Virus record (IMG/VR): IMGVR_UViG_3300025671_000540
Coordinates: 1 to 23,478 of that record
Direction: 5' to 3' (one strand)
DNA length: 23,478 nucleotides
From: a virus
Below, piece after piece: positions 9,166 to 16,447 of this stretch; the stretch's first letter is position 1; each line of letters opens with the position of its first letter. The translations under genes were made by a program, and so were the position numbers. The notes beneath the pieces were generated by a model. The model ran no database searches. It was given only the letters and a program-made list of their open reading frames with translations, and was not told the DNA's origin.

Positions 9166-9945
9166 TCAAGTTTTAATGATGTAATTTAAAATGATAGTGG
9201 GCTGAACATTGTTGTGGGAACCTCCTCCACCCGCTAATCCTGTGTCAGTTTCGTATTCAAATCCGCCTCCATTTCCTGCCCCTGAACCTGCATTAGTATT
9301 GTACACAAAGCCCCCTGTTATTCCTGTTATGTTTTCGTGAGGCGGGTGTCTGTGACTAGGAATCTCAGAAATACTAAGAGTGTGAGTTTCGCTCCCGCCA
9401 GTAGCACCCAAAGTGTCTCCATTTAATCCGCCTGATTGATCGGTTAGGCGATTAGCGGATGAACCACCCATATCGTCCTGACCCGCAATGACTCGTCCTC
9501 GAAGGTCAGGGATATTAAATGTGGTTGATCCGTCTCCCACTCCGTAGGTCGTTCCTATAATTGCAAATAAACCTGCATAGGTTGTGCGACTTTTAGCTGA
9601 TCCATCACAAAGGAAATAACCTGTTGGGGCGGCTGACCCAGCATAAGGCAAAATGGTGGAAGTTGGCATGAGTACACTTACTGCCGCACTATCGAGCTTG
9701 GCCGCAGTCACCGCCCCGTCCTGTATCTTGGCAGTAATAACGGAGTTAGCCGCTAGTTCGTTAGATGTAATACCTGTCTGTTTGACTTTTAAATATCCGC
9801 CCGTGGCATCGACTTCTATAGTTGAACCGTCTGCGGTGTTGTTAGCACCTGTACGAAAGGTTGCGAGGTTAGCGATGTCCTGCAACTTTTGGGCTGTCAC
9901 CTGGTCGCCCGATGCGAAACTTTGTCCTGTTTGTAATACTGCCAT
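9166..9945 (-). CDS. Tail fibre with phage tail collar domain (259 aa)
   Basis: The N-terminal 90 residues are Ala/Asp/Thr-rich and probably form a repetitive fibre or attachment region (TAKIQDGAVTAAKLDS). Residues about 95-150 match the tail collar domain: ILPYAGSAAPTGYFLCDGSA, then TTYGVGDGSTTFNIPDLRGR. Next come IPSHRHPPH (His198, His200, His203), a Gly-rich stretch and the typical end HNNVQPTIILNYIIK. In related short fibres, HxH pairs bind metal at the trimer axis; that is known for the family and only inferred here. The likely role is host recognition or adsorption at the tail. It follows the nozzle gene, and its AAGGAG ribosome site overlaps the nozzle stop codon, so the two are probably co-translated. 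Confidence 0.88.
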   Translation of the reverse strand: MAVLQTGQSFASGDQVTAQKLQDIANLATFRTGANNTADGSTIEVDATGGYLKVKQTGITSNELAANSVITAKIQDGAVTAAKLDSAAVSVLMPTSTILPYAGSAAPTGYFLCDGSAKSRTTYAGLFAIIGTTYGVGDGSTTFNIPDLRGRVIAGQDDMGGSSANRLTDQSGGLNGDTLGATGGSETHTLSISEIPSHRHPPHENITGITGGFVYNTNAGSGAGNGGGFEYETDTGLAGGGGSHNNVQPTIILNYIIKT

Positions 9946-9954
9946 AATATTATT

Positions 9955-9960
9955 CTCCTT
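9955..9960 (-). promoter_or_regulatory. Ribosome binding site of the collar fibre, overlapping the upstream stop
   Basis: The minus strand reads TAAGGAG, where TAA (9961-9959) ends the nozzle gene and AAGGAG (9960-9955) is a strong Shine-Dalgarno sequence 9 nt before the ATG at 9945. The overlap suggests linked translation. Confidence 0.75.
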
Positions 9961-12400
9961 ATGAAATTGATGTGGTGGATCGGTTACTAATTCTAGCGTC
10001 TATCTTGGTAGCCCGAAGGTATGGTCGGCCTATGGATGGCCGGAAATCTGCCTGTATGCCAAACCCCTTCTTGTTTACCCGAAGGCGTAGGGAGGCCTCC
10101 TCCGAGTCGGGCAATGAGTTACCTAATAGGCTGGAGATTGCTGTGCTTGTGCTTACCGAGTCGGGGTCTTCGGTTATAAATTGGATGTTACCGTCAGTAG
10201 AAAAGCCGGTATTTGATTTTACATGGAACTCTGCGCGGCTGTATGTTTTACGGTCCATACTTTCGGCATCGTATTGGCGGGTGGTTAGCTGACTAATTAT
10301 AGGGATGGTGGAGGGACTTGCCTGACCCGCTGTAATCGAAACCACATCGCCTCCCTCATTGCCATCTATCTTATGCACCCCGCCCTCCTCGGTTGTCAGA
10401 TACAAAGCATTCTGCGCACCTTCGCGGGCAACAAGTAAATCGCGAATGGCAAAGTCTACAGAGTTTACAGAGTCAATGCTTTCAAAACCGCCGTTGATAA
10501 AATTATAAACGATTATGGTGTTGAGCTTAGTCGCATTGCCCGCACCAGGTGCTGAGTCTAATGGGACAGCCAGCCAATAGCGGGAGTTGAAATATACGCC
10601 TGTGGAAAGATGGGCATAGTTCTGATTTATCCGATCTATAAATGGTTGAATAGTTTCGGATATCGGTGTGCCTGTTCCTCGTAAATTGTATTCATCGAGG
10701 AACTCCACGCTGTAAATGCCTTGGTCTGATAAGAATAGAATCTTGTTCGCCACCTGGACGATTGACTTCCTTGCGGATGCTCCGATCTCTGTGGTTACCA
10801 CATTGGTGGACACATCGGAAAGAGATCCACTCACGCCTGTCATTAGGTGGATGGATTTTCGGTTAAATACAACTATGGAATCGTTGGTAAAACCTGTAAG
10901 CCCCACGGTATAATCGCTCTGCCCGGCACTCGCTCGGAACTGATTTCCGATTCTATCATATGTATCGCTATCAAAGATATCGCTGGCAATGAGTTCATCC
11001 CGAACATTTCGAGTGCTGGGTGATACATCCGAAGTGTACCAATACGGCACCCAAAGTCTACGCTGGTGAAACTCTCCCCACGGGGCAGATGGCATATGGA
11101 TAAATCCTTTACCGATTGCCAACTGTTTGGAGACCGTGAGGGATGCACCAAGTGATACTTTCTCTACCCCTAAATTAAAAGTAAATTGGTCTACTGTTGG
11201 GGTGGAAGTAATGATTGCTTTTTGATTTTTGAATAAATCGTATGGGGATGCCCCATCCCTAATGGTTACCTCGTTTCCTTGCTCCAGCCCATGATTAATC
11301 ACATCCATAGTTACCACGCCGTTTAGTGCAGTAGCGGTGGTGTCTGTAAGATAAGCGGGCGCTGTATAAGTGCCACGAGCTACCCTGGTAAAATCCTCAA
11401 AGTATTCAGCCGATGCACCCGATACATTAAAGGTAGCTGTCTGAGATCCTGCCATCTCCACGGTGAATTGAGTGGCAGTTGGAGCGGTTACTATCTGATA
11501 ACAGTTATTGGGATTGATGGTCCAATTACCCAGGTTTGTCAGCGTGACAAAGTCACCCACTACCCGACCATGATTTGCTGATGTATTTACCGTTATTACT
11601 TGACCTGATTGAGAGGCGGAGGATATGCCGATTTCATTAAGTGATGGGCTGGCCGACAAAGCGGTTTTCCTTGGGCGGAAGATAAACATTTTGTCAAATC
11701 CCTGAGACATTCCCACAGGAGCATCCACAGTCTCCCCTCCACCCTCATATCGGCACTTAAAAAGGGCTGTGTCTTTTAGTCGGACAATCACACAAACATT
11801 ATTTGTCGCGGTAAATATGTAGTCATCCGAGTTCGATGAAGCATCGCTGTAAACCGCTGATCCATAAACCTCATTTACCCCGTCATCGTTTAGGGTAAAA
11901 TTCAGGGTGGTGGTAATCGAGTTGCCAACAGAACATACTGAGGTGTTGCCTACCGATGAGTCCTGCACGGTAAAGGTTGCATCACTCCCGGCATTGGCAA
12001 AGGTGATGGTCTTAGTATTAAAGTTTACGGTAGATAAAGTGTGTGTGCCGTCTACTGAGGGGTCCACATCATCCACAGTTATATTATCACCAGGAATGAA
12101 GGACAGGCTGGGAGTGTCGTCTAGTACTAAACTGACAACGCCCGATGAACGGGAGGCCGATAAAATTACATAGGGTATGCGGATCGCATCTTCTCCCGAT
12201 GTGATTGATCCAAACAGAGTCGATAATCCTTTGCGGGGTTGCCAAGTACCGTCATCGTTCATCCGACCATTCTTTGACAGGGCAACCTCACCAGGCTTCA
12301 ACTGGTTGGGGCGCAGACGCGCATTCATCCGCAGAAAGAAGGTGTCCCCTTCTGTTACGAATGGATCGTCTAGCTGGCCGTAACTGCGATATCTCGACAT
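9959..12400 (-). CDS. Tail nozzle/hub protein, P22 gp10 or T7 gp12-like (813 aa)
   Basis: The N-terminus has the opening seen in podovirus hub and nozzle proteins: RPNQLKPGEVALSKNGRM followed by GTWQPRKGLSTL. Residues about 430-680 carry motifs expected of the beta-propeller body (RRLWVPYW, DSIVVFNRKSIHLM, ILFLSDQGIYSVEF). Length is close to T7 gp12 (about 790 aa) and longer than P22 gp10. The extra length is partly explained by three beta-rich repeats at about 81-146, 261-323 and 356-412, each with a [HP]G-D/N-x-[VI]-T core. It probably forms the tail tip below the adaptor ring and holds the fibres. It lies just after the holin-like gene and just before the collar fibre. Family membership is inferred from sequence reading; a role as a minor tail structural protein is very likely. 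Confidence 0.8.
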   Translation of the reverse strand: MSRYRSYGQLDDPFVTEGDTFFLRMNARLRPNQLKPGEVALSKNGRMNDDGTWQPRKGLSTLFGSITSGEDAIRIPYVILSASRSSGVVSLVLDDTPSLSFIPGDNITVDDVDPSVDGTHTLSTVNFNTKTITFANAGSDATFTVQDSSVGNTSVCSVGNSITTTLNFTLNDDGVNEVYGSAVYSDASSNSDDYIFTATNNVCVIVRLKDTALFKCRYEGGGETVDAPVGMSQGFDKMFIFRPRKTALSASPSLNEIGISSASQSGQVITVNTSANHGRVVGDFVTLTNLGNWTINPNNCYQIVTAPTATQFTVEMAGSQTATFNVSGASAEYFEDFTRVARGTYTAPAYLTDTTATALNGVVTMDVINHGLEQGNEVTIRDGASPYDLFKNQKAIITSTPTVDQFTFNLGVEKVSLGASLTVSKQLAIGKGFIHMPSAPWGEFHQRRLWVPYWYTSDVSPSTRNVRDELIASDIFDSDTYDRIGNQFRASAGQSDYTVGLTGFTNDSIVVFNRKSIHLMTGVSGSLSDVSTNVVTTEIGASARKSIVQVANKILFLSDQGIYSVEFLDEYNLRGTGTPISETIQPFIDRINQNYAHLSTGVYFNSRYWLAVPLDSAPGAGNATKLNTIIVYNFINGGFESIDSVNSVDFAIRDLLVAREGAQNALYLTTEEGGVHKIDGNEGGDVVSITAGQASPSTIPIISQLTTRQYDAESMDRKTYSRAEFHVKSNTGFSTDGNIQFITEDPDSVSTSTAISSLLGNSLPDSEEASLRLRVNKKGFGIQADFRPSIGRPYLRATKIDARISNRSTTSIS

Positions 12401-12404
12401 CTAT

Positions 12405-12551
12405 CTATTTCTTTCGGATCTCTTGGAAAATCTTAATCCCCATAAAGATGATGGTCGCCACGCCCGCCACGATGCCCACAATCTCATTGACTGTGCCTAG
12501 CCCAAAGGTGGCGGCGGTTCCCGCCATTCCTGCCATGCTCACCCTGTCCAT
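12405..12551 (-). CDS. Small holin-like membrane protein (48 aa)
   Basis: The frame runs from ATG at 12551-12549 to TAG at 12407-12405. The start overlaps the stop of the 38-aa gene as TAATG. The product has a small-residue N-terminus (MAGMAGTAATFG), one strong hydrophobic segment at about 22-42 (IVGIVAGVATIIFMGIKIF) and a basic end, QEIRKK. This single-segment, basic-tail form is common among small phage holins. It lies 4 nt before the nozzle gene and after the lipoprotein/38-aa pair. A membrane location is well supported; holin function is inferred from size, topology and neighbours. An inner-membrane accessory protein is the alternative. Confidence 0.65.
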   Translation of the reverse strand: MDRVSMAGMAGTAATFGLGTVNEIVGIVAGVATIIFMGIKIFQEIRKK

Positions 12552-12667
12552 TAGCCGCACGAATCTAGCAGCATCAAAACTGCGATTATTGCCAAAAATA
12601 TGGTAATCATTTTGCCTCGTTTCGATAGGGCGTGAAACTTATCTTTTAGAATTAGGAAGTTTTTCAT
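12551..12667 (-). CDS. Tiny membrane protein in the candidate lysis cassette (38 aa)
   Basis: ATG at 12667-12665 overlaps the upstream lipoprotein stop as ATGA, and the TAA at 12553-12551 overlaps the next start as TAATG. The product starts MKNFLILKDKFHALSKRGK, a basic amphipathic stretch, followed by a hydrophobic segment at about 20-34 and an end LLDSCG with Cys37 next to the C-terminus. An internal ATG at 12610 has GAGG five nt before it and would give a 19-aa form with only the hydrophobic part. Coupling on both sides and conserved-looking topology argue that it is translated. It could be a holin partner or antiholin. LDSC is a poor lipobox, so lipidation is unlikely. Confidence 0.6.
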   Translation of the reverse strand: MKNFLILKDKFHALSKRGKMITIFLAIIAVLMLLDSCG

Positions 12668-13089
12668 TTAATTGGAAATGGTGCGCGTGTTTGGTTTTTT
12701 ACCGCTTCTTTCTGCGAGCATTTTTTGGCGACAAAAATAGGAATGGCGAGGTATGCCCCCAGGGCGATTGCCGCCCATAGTAGCCATTGTTTTATTTTGT
12801 TGGTGAATGACTCAAAGCCCGATTGGTGTTCTGCCATGCCCTGGGCAACAAGTGCGGATACATCGCCGTGGGTAAGAGCTTCGATCCGCTCCTCTGCTTC
12901 CACAAGCTTGTCGGCATTTTTTAATGCCTCCCCCGCTAGTACCCCTGCCCCAGCCCCTAGTGCGGCAGTTCCTGGGCCACCCAAGCTACCCGCACCACCG
13001 CCTACTATGCCGCCAAGTGTTGGGTAGGTTGAGCGAAGCGAACAGCCAGCGAGTAGGAAGGTGATCGCGAATGTGAGGGCATGAGGCAT
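12664..13089 (-). CDS. Lipoprotein with C-terminal membrane segment, candidate unimolecular spanin (141 aa)
   Basis: The N-terminus is a short lipoprotein signal, MPHALTFAITFLLAGCS, with lipobox L13-A-G-C16 and Ser at +2, which favours outer-membrane sorting. A Gly/Ala-rich stretch at about 26-55 follows, then a charged helical region at 56-100 (NADKLVEAEERIEAL). A membrane segment lies at about 102-120 (WLLWAAIALGAYLAIPIFV), followed by a basic tail starting AKK. An outer-membrane lipid anchor plus a C-terminal inner-membrane span is the layout of unimolecular spanins such as T1 gp11 (about 131 aa), which join the two membranes in the last step of lysis. The neighbours are two tiny membrane proteins. 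The signal lacks the usual Lys/Arg start, and the Gly-rich stretch is unlike T1 gp11. A glycine-zipper lipoprotein with another role, such as superinfection exclusion, is the main alternative. Confidence 0.72.
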   Translation of the reverse strand: MPHALTFAITFLLAGCSLRSTYPTLGGIVGGGAGSLGGPGTAALGAGAGVLAGEALKNADKLVEAEERIEALTHGDVSALVAQGMAEHQSGFESFTNKIKQWLLWAAIALGAYLAIPIFVAKKCSQKEAVKNQTRAPFPIK

Positions 13090-13091
13090 AA

Positions 13092-13352
13092 TTAAATTAC
13101 AGAGTCAGGTGACCACTCAGGATCAAACTCTACCATGTCACTAACATTAAACTCGTTGATTGTGACATAGTTTCCGGATGTGGTAATTGGGAATATATAC
13201 TTGCCGAAATCATTGTGATCCGGATTACTGACTTGTAAAACTTCTGCGTACCGCTCATTTCCGATTCCATCAGGCAATCCGAATAGCGTATTCATAGCAT
13301 CGTTACTAGCGTCCCACTCTTCTTGTGTGCTGTATAAAATAAATTTCTTCAT
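13092..13352 (-). CDS. Small fibre-module protein, function unknown (86 aa)
   Basis: The protein starts MKKFILYSTQEEWDASNDAM and is acidic, with no signal peptide or membrane segment. The opening beta strand followed by a short helix rich in Glu, Asp and Ala resembles small proteins often found after fibre genes in phages. It lies 5 nt after the LamG-like adhesin and 2 nt before the lipoprotein. It may be a fibre chaperone or a small virion subunit; no motif decides this. The leader has no clear Shine-Dalgarno sequence. Confidence 0.6.
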   Translation of the reverse strand: MKKFILYSTQEEWDASNDAMNTLFGLPDGIGNERYAEVLQVSNPDHNDFGKYIFPITTSGNYVTINEFNVSDMVEFDPEWSPDSVI

Positions 13353-13357
13353 AGTAA

Positions 13358-14251
13358 TTAGGATGCAGGGTCTGCTACATAGTTAGGTTTTCTGGAGGTA
13401 GTAGCTTGGGACGCATCGTTGCCGTTTCCGCTGTAGTCTTTAACGGTTCCAATATCCTGACCAGCACTAGCTGCACTACCGTTACTATTAGTATCCCCGT
13501 AATAATAACCCATTCTATAGTAAGCTTCGGGAGATAAACTTAGACCCATTATGTCAGCCCCATTGTATATGTCTGTTATATTTTGAGTAGTTAACGCACT
13601 CCCAAAGAAAGCAACTTGGTCTAATTTACCTGTGTAAGGATATAAATAAGTAGATGTGTTACCTATCAAATAATTCGTTGGTGAATTTGCGGATTGCTTG
13701 CCATTATTAGCCCACCCGTTTGCTGTGGTAGCGTCAGCATTATACACAGGTGTGGTATTACCGTCTTTATAAATTTTAATATTCGTATCTGTACCGCTAT
13801 TATCTAAAACAATAACTATGTGATGCCATGCATTATCGTAAATGGTTCCAACATCAATACTACCATTAACATTACTTCCTGTTGATGTACCGTATCTCAA
13901 ATAAAACGGAGAACTATCACCTGGAGTTGTCAATACAGACAATCGACCCCAAGAAGAACCGGCATCGTCCCTGCAAATATCCTGATAAGTTGCCCCAGTT
14001 CCGCTAGACTTCATCCAAAATGAGATTGTAAAATCATTGCCTCCGGATGTACTTTGATATGTGGTATCCAATCGGTCGTTACCATCAAACTCTAAACTAA
14101 GAGTGTTGGCAGTCGTACTATCCCATGAGTACCCTCTCCAATTCGTGCCATCCCAAATGATGATATTCTTGGTGTCGGTTTCAAATAATACATCCCCGTC
14201 ATTAGGAGAAGGGGGGCGTGATGTTGATGTGCAAGTGCTGAATGTACTCAT
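13358..14251 (-). CDS. LamG/concanavalin-like adhesin, fibre component (297 aa)
   Basis: Residues about 46-235 read as a LamG-like jelly roll: SLEFDGNDRL, FTISFWMKSSG, the WHHIVIVLDNSG strand, KIYKDGN and YTGKLDQVAFFGSAL. Such domains bind glycans or other ligands and often sit at fibre tips. The first 40 residues carry a short attachment-like segment, PPSPNDGDVLF then IIIWDGTNWRGY, also found at the end of the neighbouring 207-aa protein. The C-terminal 60 residues are Tyr, Asn and Gly-rich, with GTVKDYSGNGNDA typical of such repeats. A cell-surface binding role is inferred. The gene lies 3 nt after the previous stop and lacks a strong ribosome site. Confidence 0.8.
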   Translation of the reverse strand: MSTFSTCTSTSRPPSPNDGDVLFETDTKNIIIWDGTNWRGYSWDSTTANTLSLEFDGNDRLDTTYQSTSGGNDFTISFWMKSSGTGATYQDICRDDAGSSWGRLSVLTTPGDSSPFYLRYGTSTGSNVNGSIDVGTIYDNAWHHIVIVLDNSGTDTNIKIYKDGNTTPVYNADATTANGWANNGKQSANSPTNYLIGNTSTYLYPYTGKLDQVAFFGSALTTQNITDIYNGADIMGLSLSPEAYYRMGYYYGDTNSNGSAASAGQDIGTVKDYSGNGNDASQATTSRKPNYVADPAS

Positions 14252-14254
14252 GTT

Positions 14255-14878
14255 TTACGGTGTATAATCGTTATTATAAATGTACCAAGCACTGCCGTCC
14301 CAAACATACAGATCGTAAGTGTCGCTACCAAACTTGACGGTTGCTTGTCCGCTTGGATTGGTTGGGCTAAGTGCAAGGATCGTAGCTTCTGTTTGTTGGT
14401 CCGTGCTGTCAGGGATGTTGTATTGGTTAGCTTGTGCTTCAAGGAACAATCCGCTGATCGATGCTGTGGTAAAACCTGTTGAAGATAAGTTAACACTAGT
14501 TACTCCGTTACCGCTTGCTGGGTTAGTAAGAGTGAAGGTAACTACTGTGTCGCTACCTGTTGATAAAGTCTGTCCGCTATCTACTGTAAGTACAAGTGTA
14601 CCTGTTAACTGAGTCCAGTTACCAGTCGATCCGAATATAGAAGCGTTCGCTCCACCTAAACTTAAAGAAACATTATCCGCTGTTGCACTACCTGTAAGCC
14701 CTGACAGAGTGATCGAAGAACCAGCGGAGATAGAAGCAGATGGTTGAACAGTAAATGTAAAGATATTGGAACCACTCGCTAAGTTAGTACCATCTGTAAG
14801 CGTTGCAGTATCGAATGTTTCAAGAGGTGCGGTAGGACTAGCTACTACGCCAAAATTGAATGTTGGAAGAACGAACAT
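14255..14878 (-). CDS. Beta-rich fibre/adhesin protein (207 aa)
   Basis: The protein is rich in Ser, Thr and Gly with alternating hydrophobic residues (ITLSGLTGSATADNVSLSLG, TLVLTVDSGQTLSTG), as expected for immunoglobulin-like or beta-sandwich phage adhesin domains. There is no Lys in the first 170 residues and no signal peptide. The last 45 residues contain DLYVWDGSAWYIYNNDY (W193-DG-x-x-W198), a small module shared with the start of the next gene product. It lies 3 nt after the main fibre gene. It probably forms a fibre segment or decorates the tail; the exact role cannot be read from sequence. Confidence 0.65.
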   Translation of the reverse strand: MFVLPTFNFGVVASPTAPLETFDTATLTDGTNLASGSNIFTFTVQPSASISAGSSITLSGLTGSATADNVSLSLGGANASIFGSTGNWTQLTGTLVLTVDSGQTLSTGSDTVVTFTLTNPASGNGVTSVNLSSTGFTTASISGLFLEAQANQYNIPDSTDQQTEATILALSPTNPSGQATVKFGSDTYDLYVWDGSAWYIYNNDYTP

Positions 14879-14881
14879 CTG

Positions 14882-16006
14882 TTATGCTGTAGTGTCCCCG
14901 GCAAGGATGTAGGTGTCGGTTGCGTAAGCTACTATACTAGCTACTCCGTACTGAGCGTTGATCTTGGTGTGTGATTGTCTGTTGTTAAGAGTAGCTGTGC
15001 CAGCAAATGTAACTTGACCTGATCCTGTCTGAATAAAGCTACAATTAAAACCTGCGGGTAATCCTGTATTGATGTTAACATTCATAGCAGTTGCACCGTT
15101 ATCAAGAGCCAATACCTTGCCGTTGTCTGCATCTGTTACTGTGTAAGCGTTAGCTGTTATGGTAGGCGTGTTAACTGATGCACCGAACCCAAGGATCGCA
15201 TTGTCATCAAAGTCAAAGTCACTTAACGCTCCAGCGGTTAATCCTGTGATAAAACCACTATCATTAGTAAGTGTGGAAATATTATCCCCTGGTTGAGTAG
15301 CAGTATCTGCGGTTGCCCCCTGTGCGGCGGTTGCGTAATCGGTAGATGCCGTTGTGGCGGCTGTACCTAAACCAAGGTTTGTGCGGGCAGTTGCGGCATT
15401 CGCTAAATCGCTAAGGTTACTGGCGATTGCAAGCTTAGTAGAGTCTGTGCCACTAACATTGGTTAATTGCGAACCATCTACTGCGGGTAATCCTGTGACA
15501 TCAAGTTGGACAACATTACCATTAGCAGTCCCTACATTTTGAGTTGATGCTGTGCCTAGACCACTTACATCAGTATTACTTAAAGTAACTACGCCTGTTC
15601 TTCCAGCTACCGATTGTACAGGCGCGCCTGATGAATCGATAAAGCCACTATCATTGGTAAGGGTCGATATATTATCACCAGGCTGAGTAGCACTATCTGC
15701 GGTTGCTCCTTGGGCCGCTGTAGCATAGTCTGTGCTTGCGGTTGTGGCGGCAGTACCTAGCCCTAAATTCGTTCTAGCAGTTGCGGCATTCGCTAAATCG
15801 CTAAGATTGTTTGCGGATTCTAAGTCACCCTGTGGTGCAACGGCTACTAAGTTGGCAACCGTTACCTTTTTGGTTGTACCCTGTAAAGACCCTGTGGTGT
15901 CATCTACATCGGTGACCGGGATAATATCAGAAGTGGTTAACCCAGGTGTCGATGTTCCTCCGACTAATGATATGTCGTCTAATGTTGAAATTCGCTTATT
16001 TGCCAT
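14882..16006 (-). CDS. Repeat-containing tail fibre protein (374 aa)
   Basis: The sequence is low in charge and rich in Ala, Thr, Asn and Gly, as in trimeric phage fibres. Residues 67-123 and 197-253 are near-identical repeats containing NLSDLANAATARTNLGLG and the turn GDNISTLTNDSGFI; the one clear change is Ser105 to Thr235. Between them is VQSVAGRTGVVTLSNTDVSG, a motif common in fibre shafts. The C-terminal 90 residues (TDADNGKVLALDNGA to the end) look like a beta-structured tip found on other phage fibres. A strong AGAGGA ribosome site supports the start. It heads the fibre module, followed by two adhesin-like genes that may attach to it. Receptor binding is inferred. Confidence 0.82.
   Translation of the reverse strand: MANKRISTLDDISLVGGTSTPGLTTSDIIPVTDVDDTTGSLQGTTKKVTVANLVAVAPQGDLESANNLSDLANAATARTNLGLGTAATTASTDYATAAQGATADSATQPGDNISTLTNDSGFIDSSGAPVQSVAGRTGVVTLSNTDVSGLGTASTQNVGTANGNVVQLDVTGLPAVDGSQLTNVSGTDSTKLAIASNLSDLANAATARTNLGLGTAATTASTDYATAAQGATADTATQPGDNISTLTNDSGFITGLTAGALSDFDFDDNAILGFGASVNTPTITANAYTVTDADNGKVLALDNGATAMNVNINTGLPAGFNCSFIQTGSGQVTFAGTATLNNRQSHTKINAQYGVASIVAYATDTYILAGDTTA
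15248..15418 (-). repeat. Second copy of the fibre repeat (57 codons)
   Basis: It encodes residues 197-253 of the fibre. The matching copy at 15638-15808 lies exactly 390 nt away. A 29-bp block is identical in DNA between the copies (15387-15415 and 15777-15805), while flanking codons differ at silent positions. Confidence 0.85.
15638..15808 (-). repeat. First copy of the fibre repeat (57 codons)
   Basis: It encodes residues 67-123 of the fibre and pairs with 15248-15418. The two direct repeats could recombine in frame and remove or add 130 residues. Confidence 0.85.
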
Positions 16007-16012
16007 AATTTA

Positions 16013-16020
16013 TTCCTCTT
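16013..16020 (-). promoter_or_regulatory. Ribosome binding site of the fibre gene
   Basis: AAGAGGAA lies 6 nt before the ATG at 16006 and touches the stop codon of the 49-aa gene. It is one of the strongest Shine-Dalgarno sites in the window. Confidence 0.65.
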
Positions 16021-16169
16021 TAATCGAATGCTAAAAATTGCCCCGCTTCCACGAGCAGAAAGTCCTCCGCCTCGGTTTGGATAACGCCGTCAGGGCCGCT
16101 TGCAATGGGACCGATGATGCTGTCGGCATCTACCTCACCGATGGAGAGTCTGAGTCCAAGTTCCGGCAT
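16020..16169 (-). CDS. Small unknown protein before the fibre (49 aa)
   Basis: The frame runs from ATG at 16169-16167, overlapping the upstream stop as TAATG, to TAA at 16022-16020. The product starts MPELGLRLSIGEVDADSIIG and ends FLLVEAGQFLAFD; it is acidic and has no signal or membrane segment. The precise coupling upstream and the fibre ribosome site at its end support it as a real gene. It probably encodes a small virion or tail-fibre accessory protein; I do not recognise a family. Confidence 0.6.
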   Translation of the reverse strand: MPELGLRLSIGEVDADSIIGPIASGPDGVIQTEAEDFLLVEAGQFLAFD

Positions 16170-16435
16170 TAGACGCTACCTTTGTAAAGTATGGCGGCTC
16201 CGCTTTGAAGAGTTATAGAAGTAAATGGAACATAGATCACCTGTCCTGCTCCGAAGGATGTGGCATCGGCAATCAAGTCTGCCGAGTTGTCCATCACCGC
16301 TGTGATTGCTCCTATTACCGAAGGCTCAGTAAATTGGACAGCGATAAAGCTACCATTTACTGCGGAGGTTCCGTTTACGTAGACGCATCCATTGGCGCCC
16401 ATTGAATTGAGTACATTTACACTGGCCAAGCCCAT
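16169..16435 (-). CDS. Small beta-rich virion-associated protein (88 aa)
   Basis: The protein has no charged clusters and alternates hydrophobic and small residues. The pattern GSFIAVQFTEPSVIGAITAV in the middle and YVPFTSITLQSGAAILYKG at the end resembles small proteins I have seen near tail and fibre genes of marine-type phages, where a W/F-x-A-I-Q-[VF] strand and an FTSI-x-L-x-SG-x-[AV]-I-x-Y end recur. The function of that group is not known to me. It lies between the second adaptor and the 49-aa gene, to which it is coupled by TAATG. A small decorating or trimer-forming virion protein is a reasonable guess. Confidence 0.65.
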   Translation of the reverse strand: MGLASVNVLNSMGANGCVYVNGTSAVNGSFIAVQFTEPSVIGAITAVMDNSADLIADATSFGAGQVIYVPFTSITLQSGAAILYKGSV

Positions 16436-16447
16436 TTTTCTTAGTGG

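Noticed and set aside
12551-12610. 19-aa peptide from the internal ATG as the main gene product
   Set aside because: It has a Shine-Dalgarno-like GAGG, but the in-frame ATG at 12667 overlaps the upstream stop as ATGA and gives a better membrane protein with a basic N-terminus. The short form may exist as a second start.
14248-14496. 82-aa minus-strand frame overlapping the 207-aa adhesin
   Set aside because: It is a different frame of a low-complexity gene. The 207-aa frame has the fibre-like composition and the WDGxxW module, and proper spacing to both neighbours.
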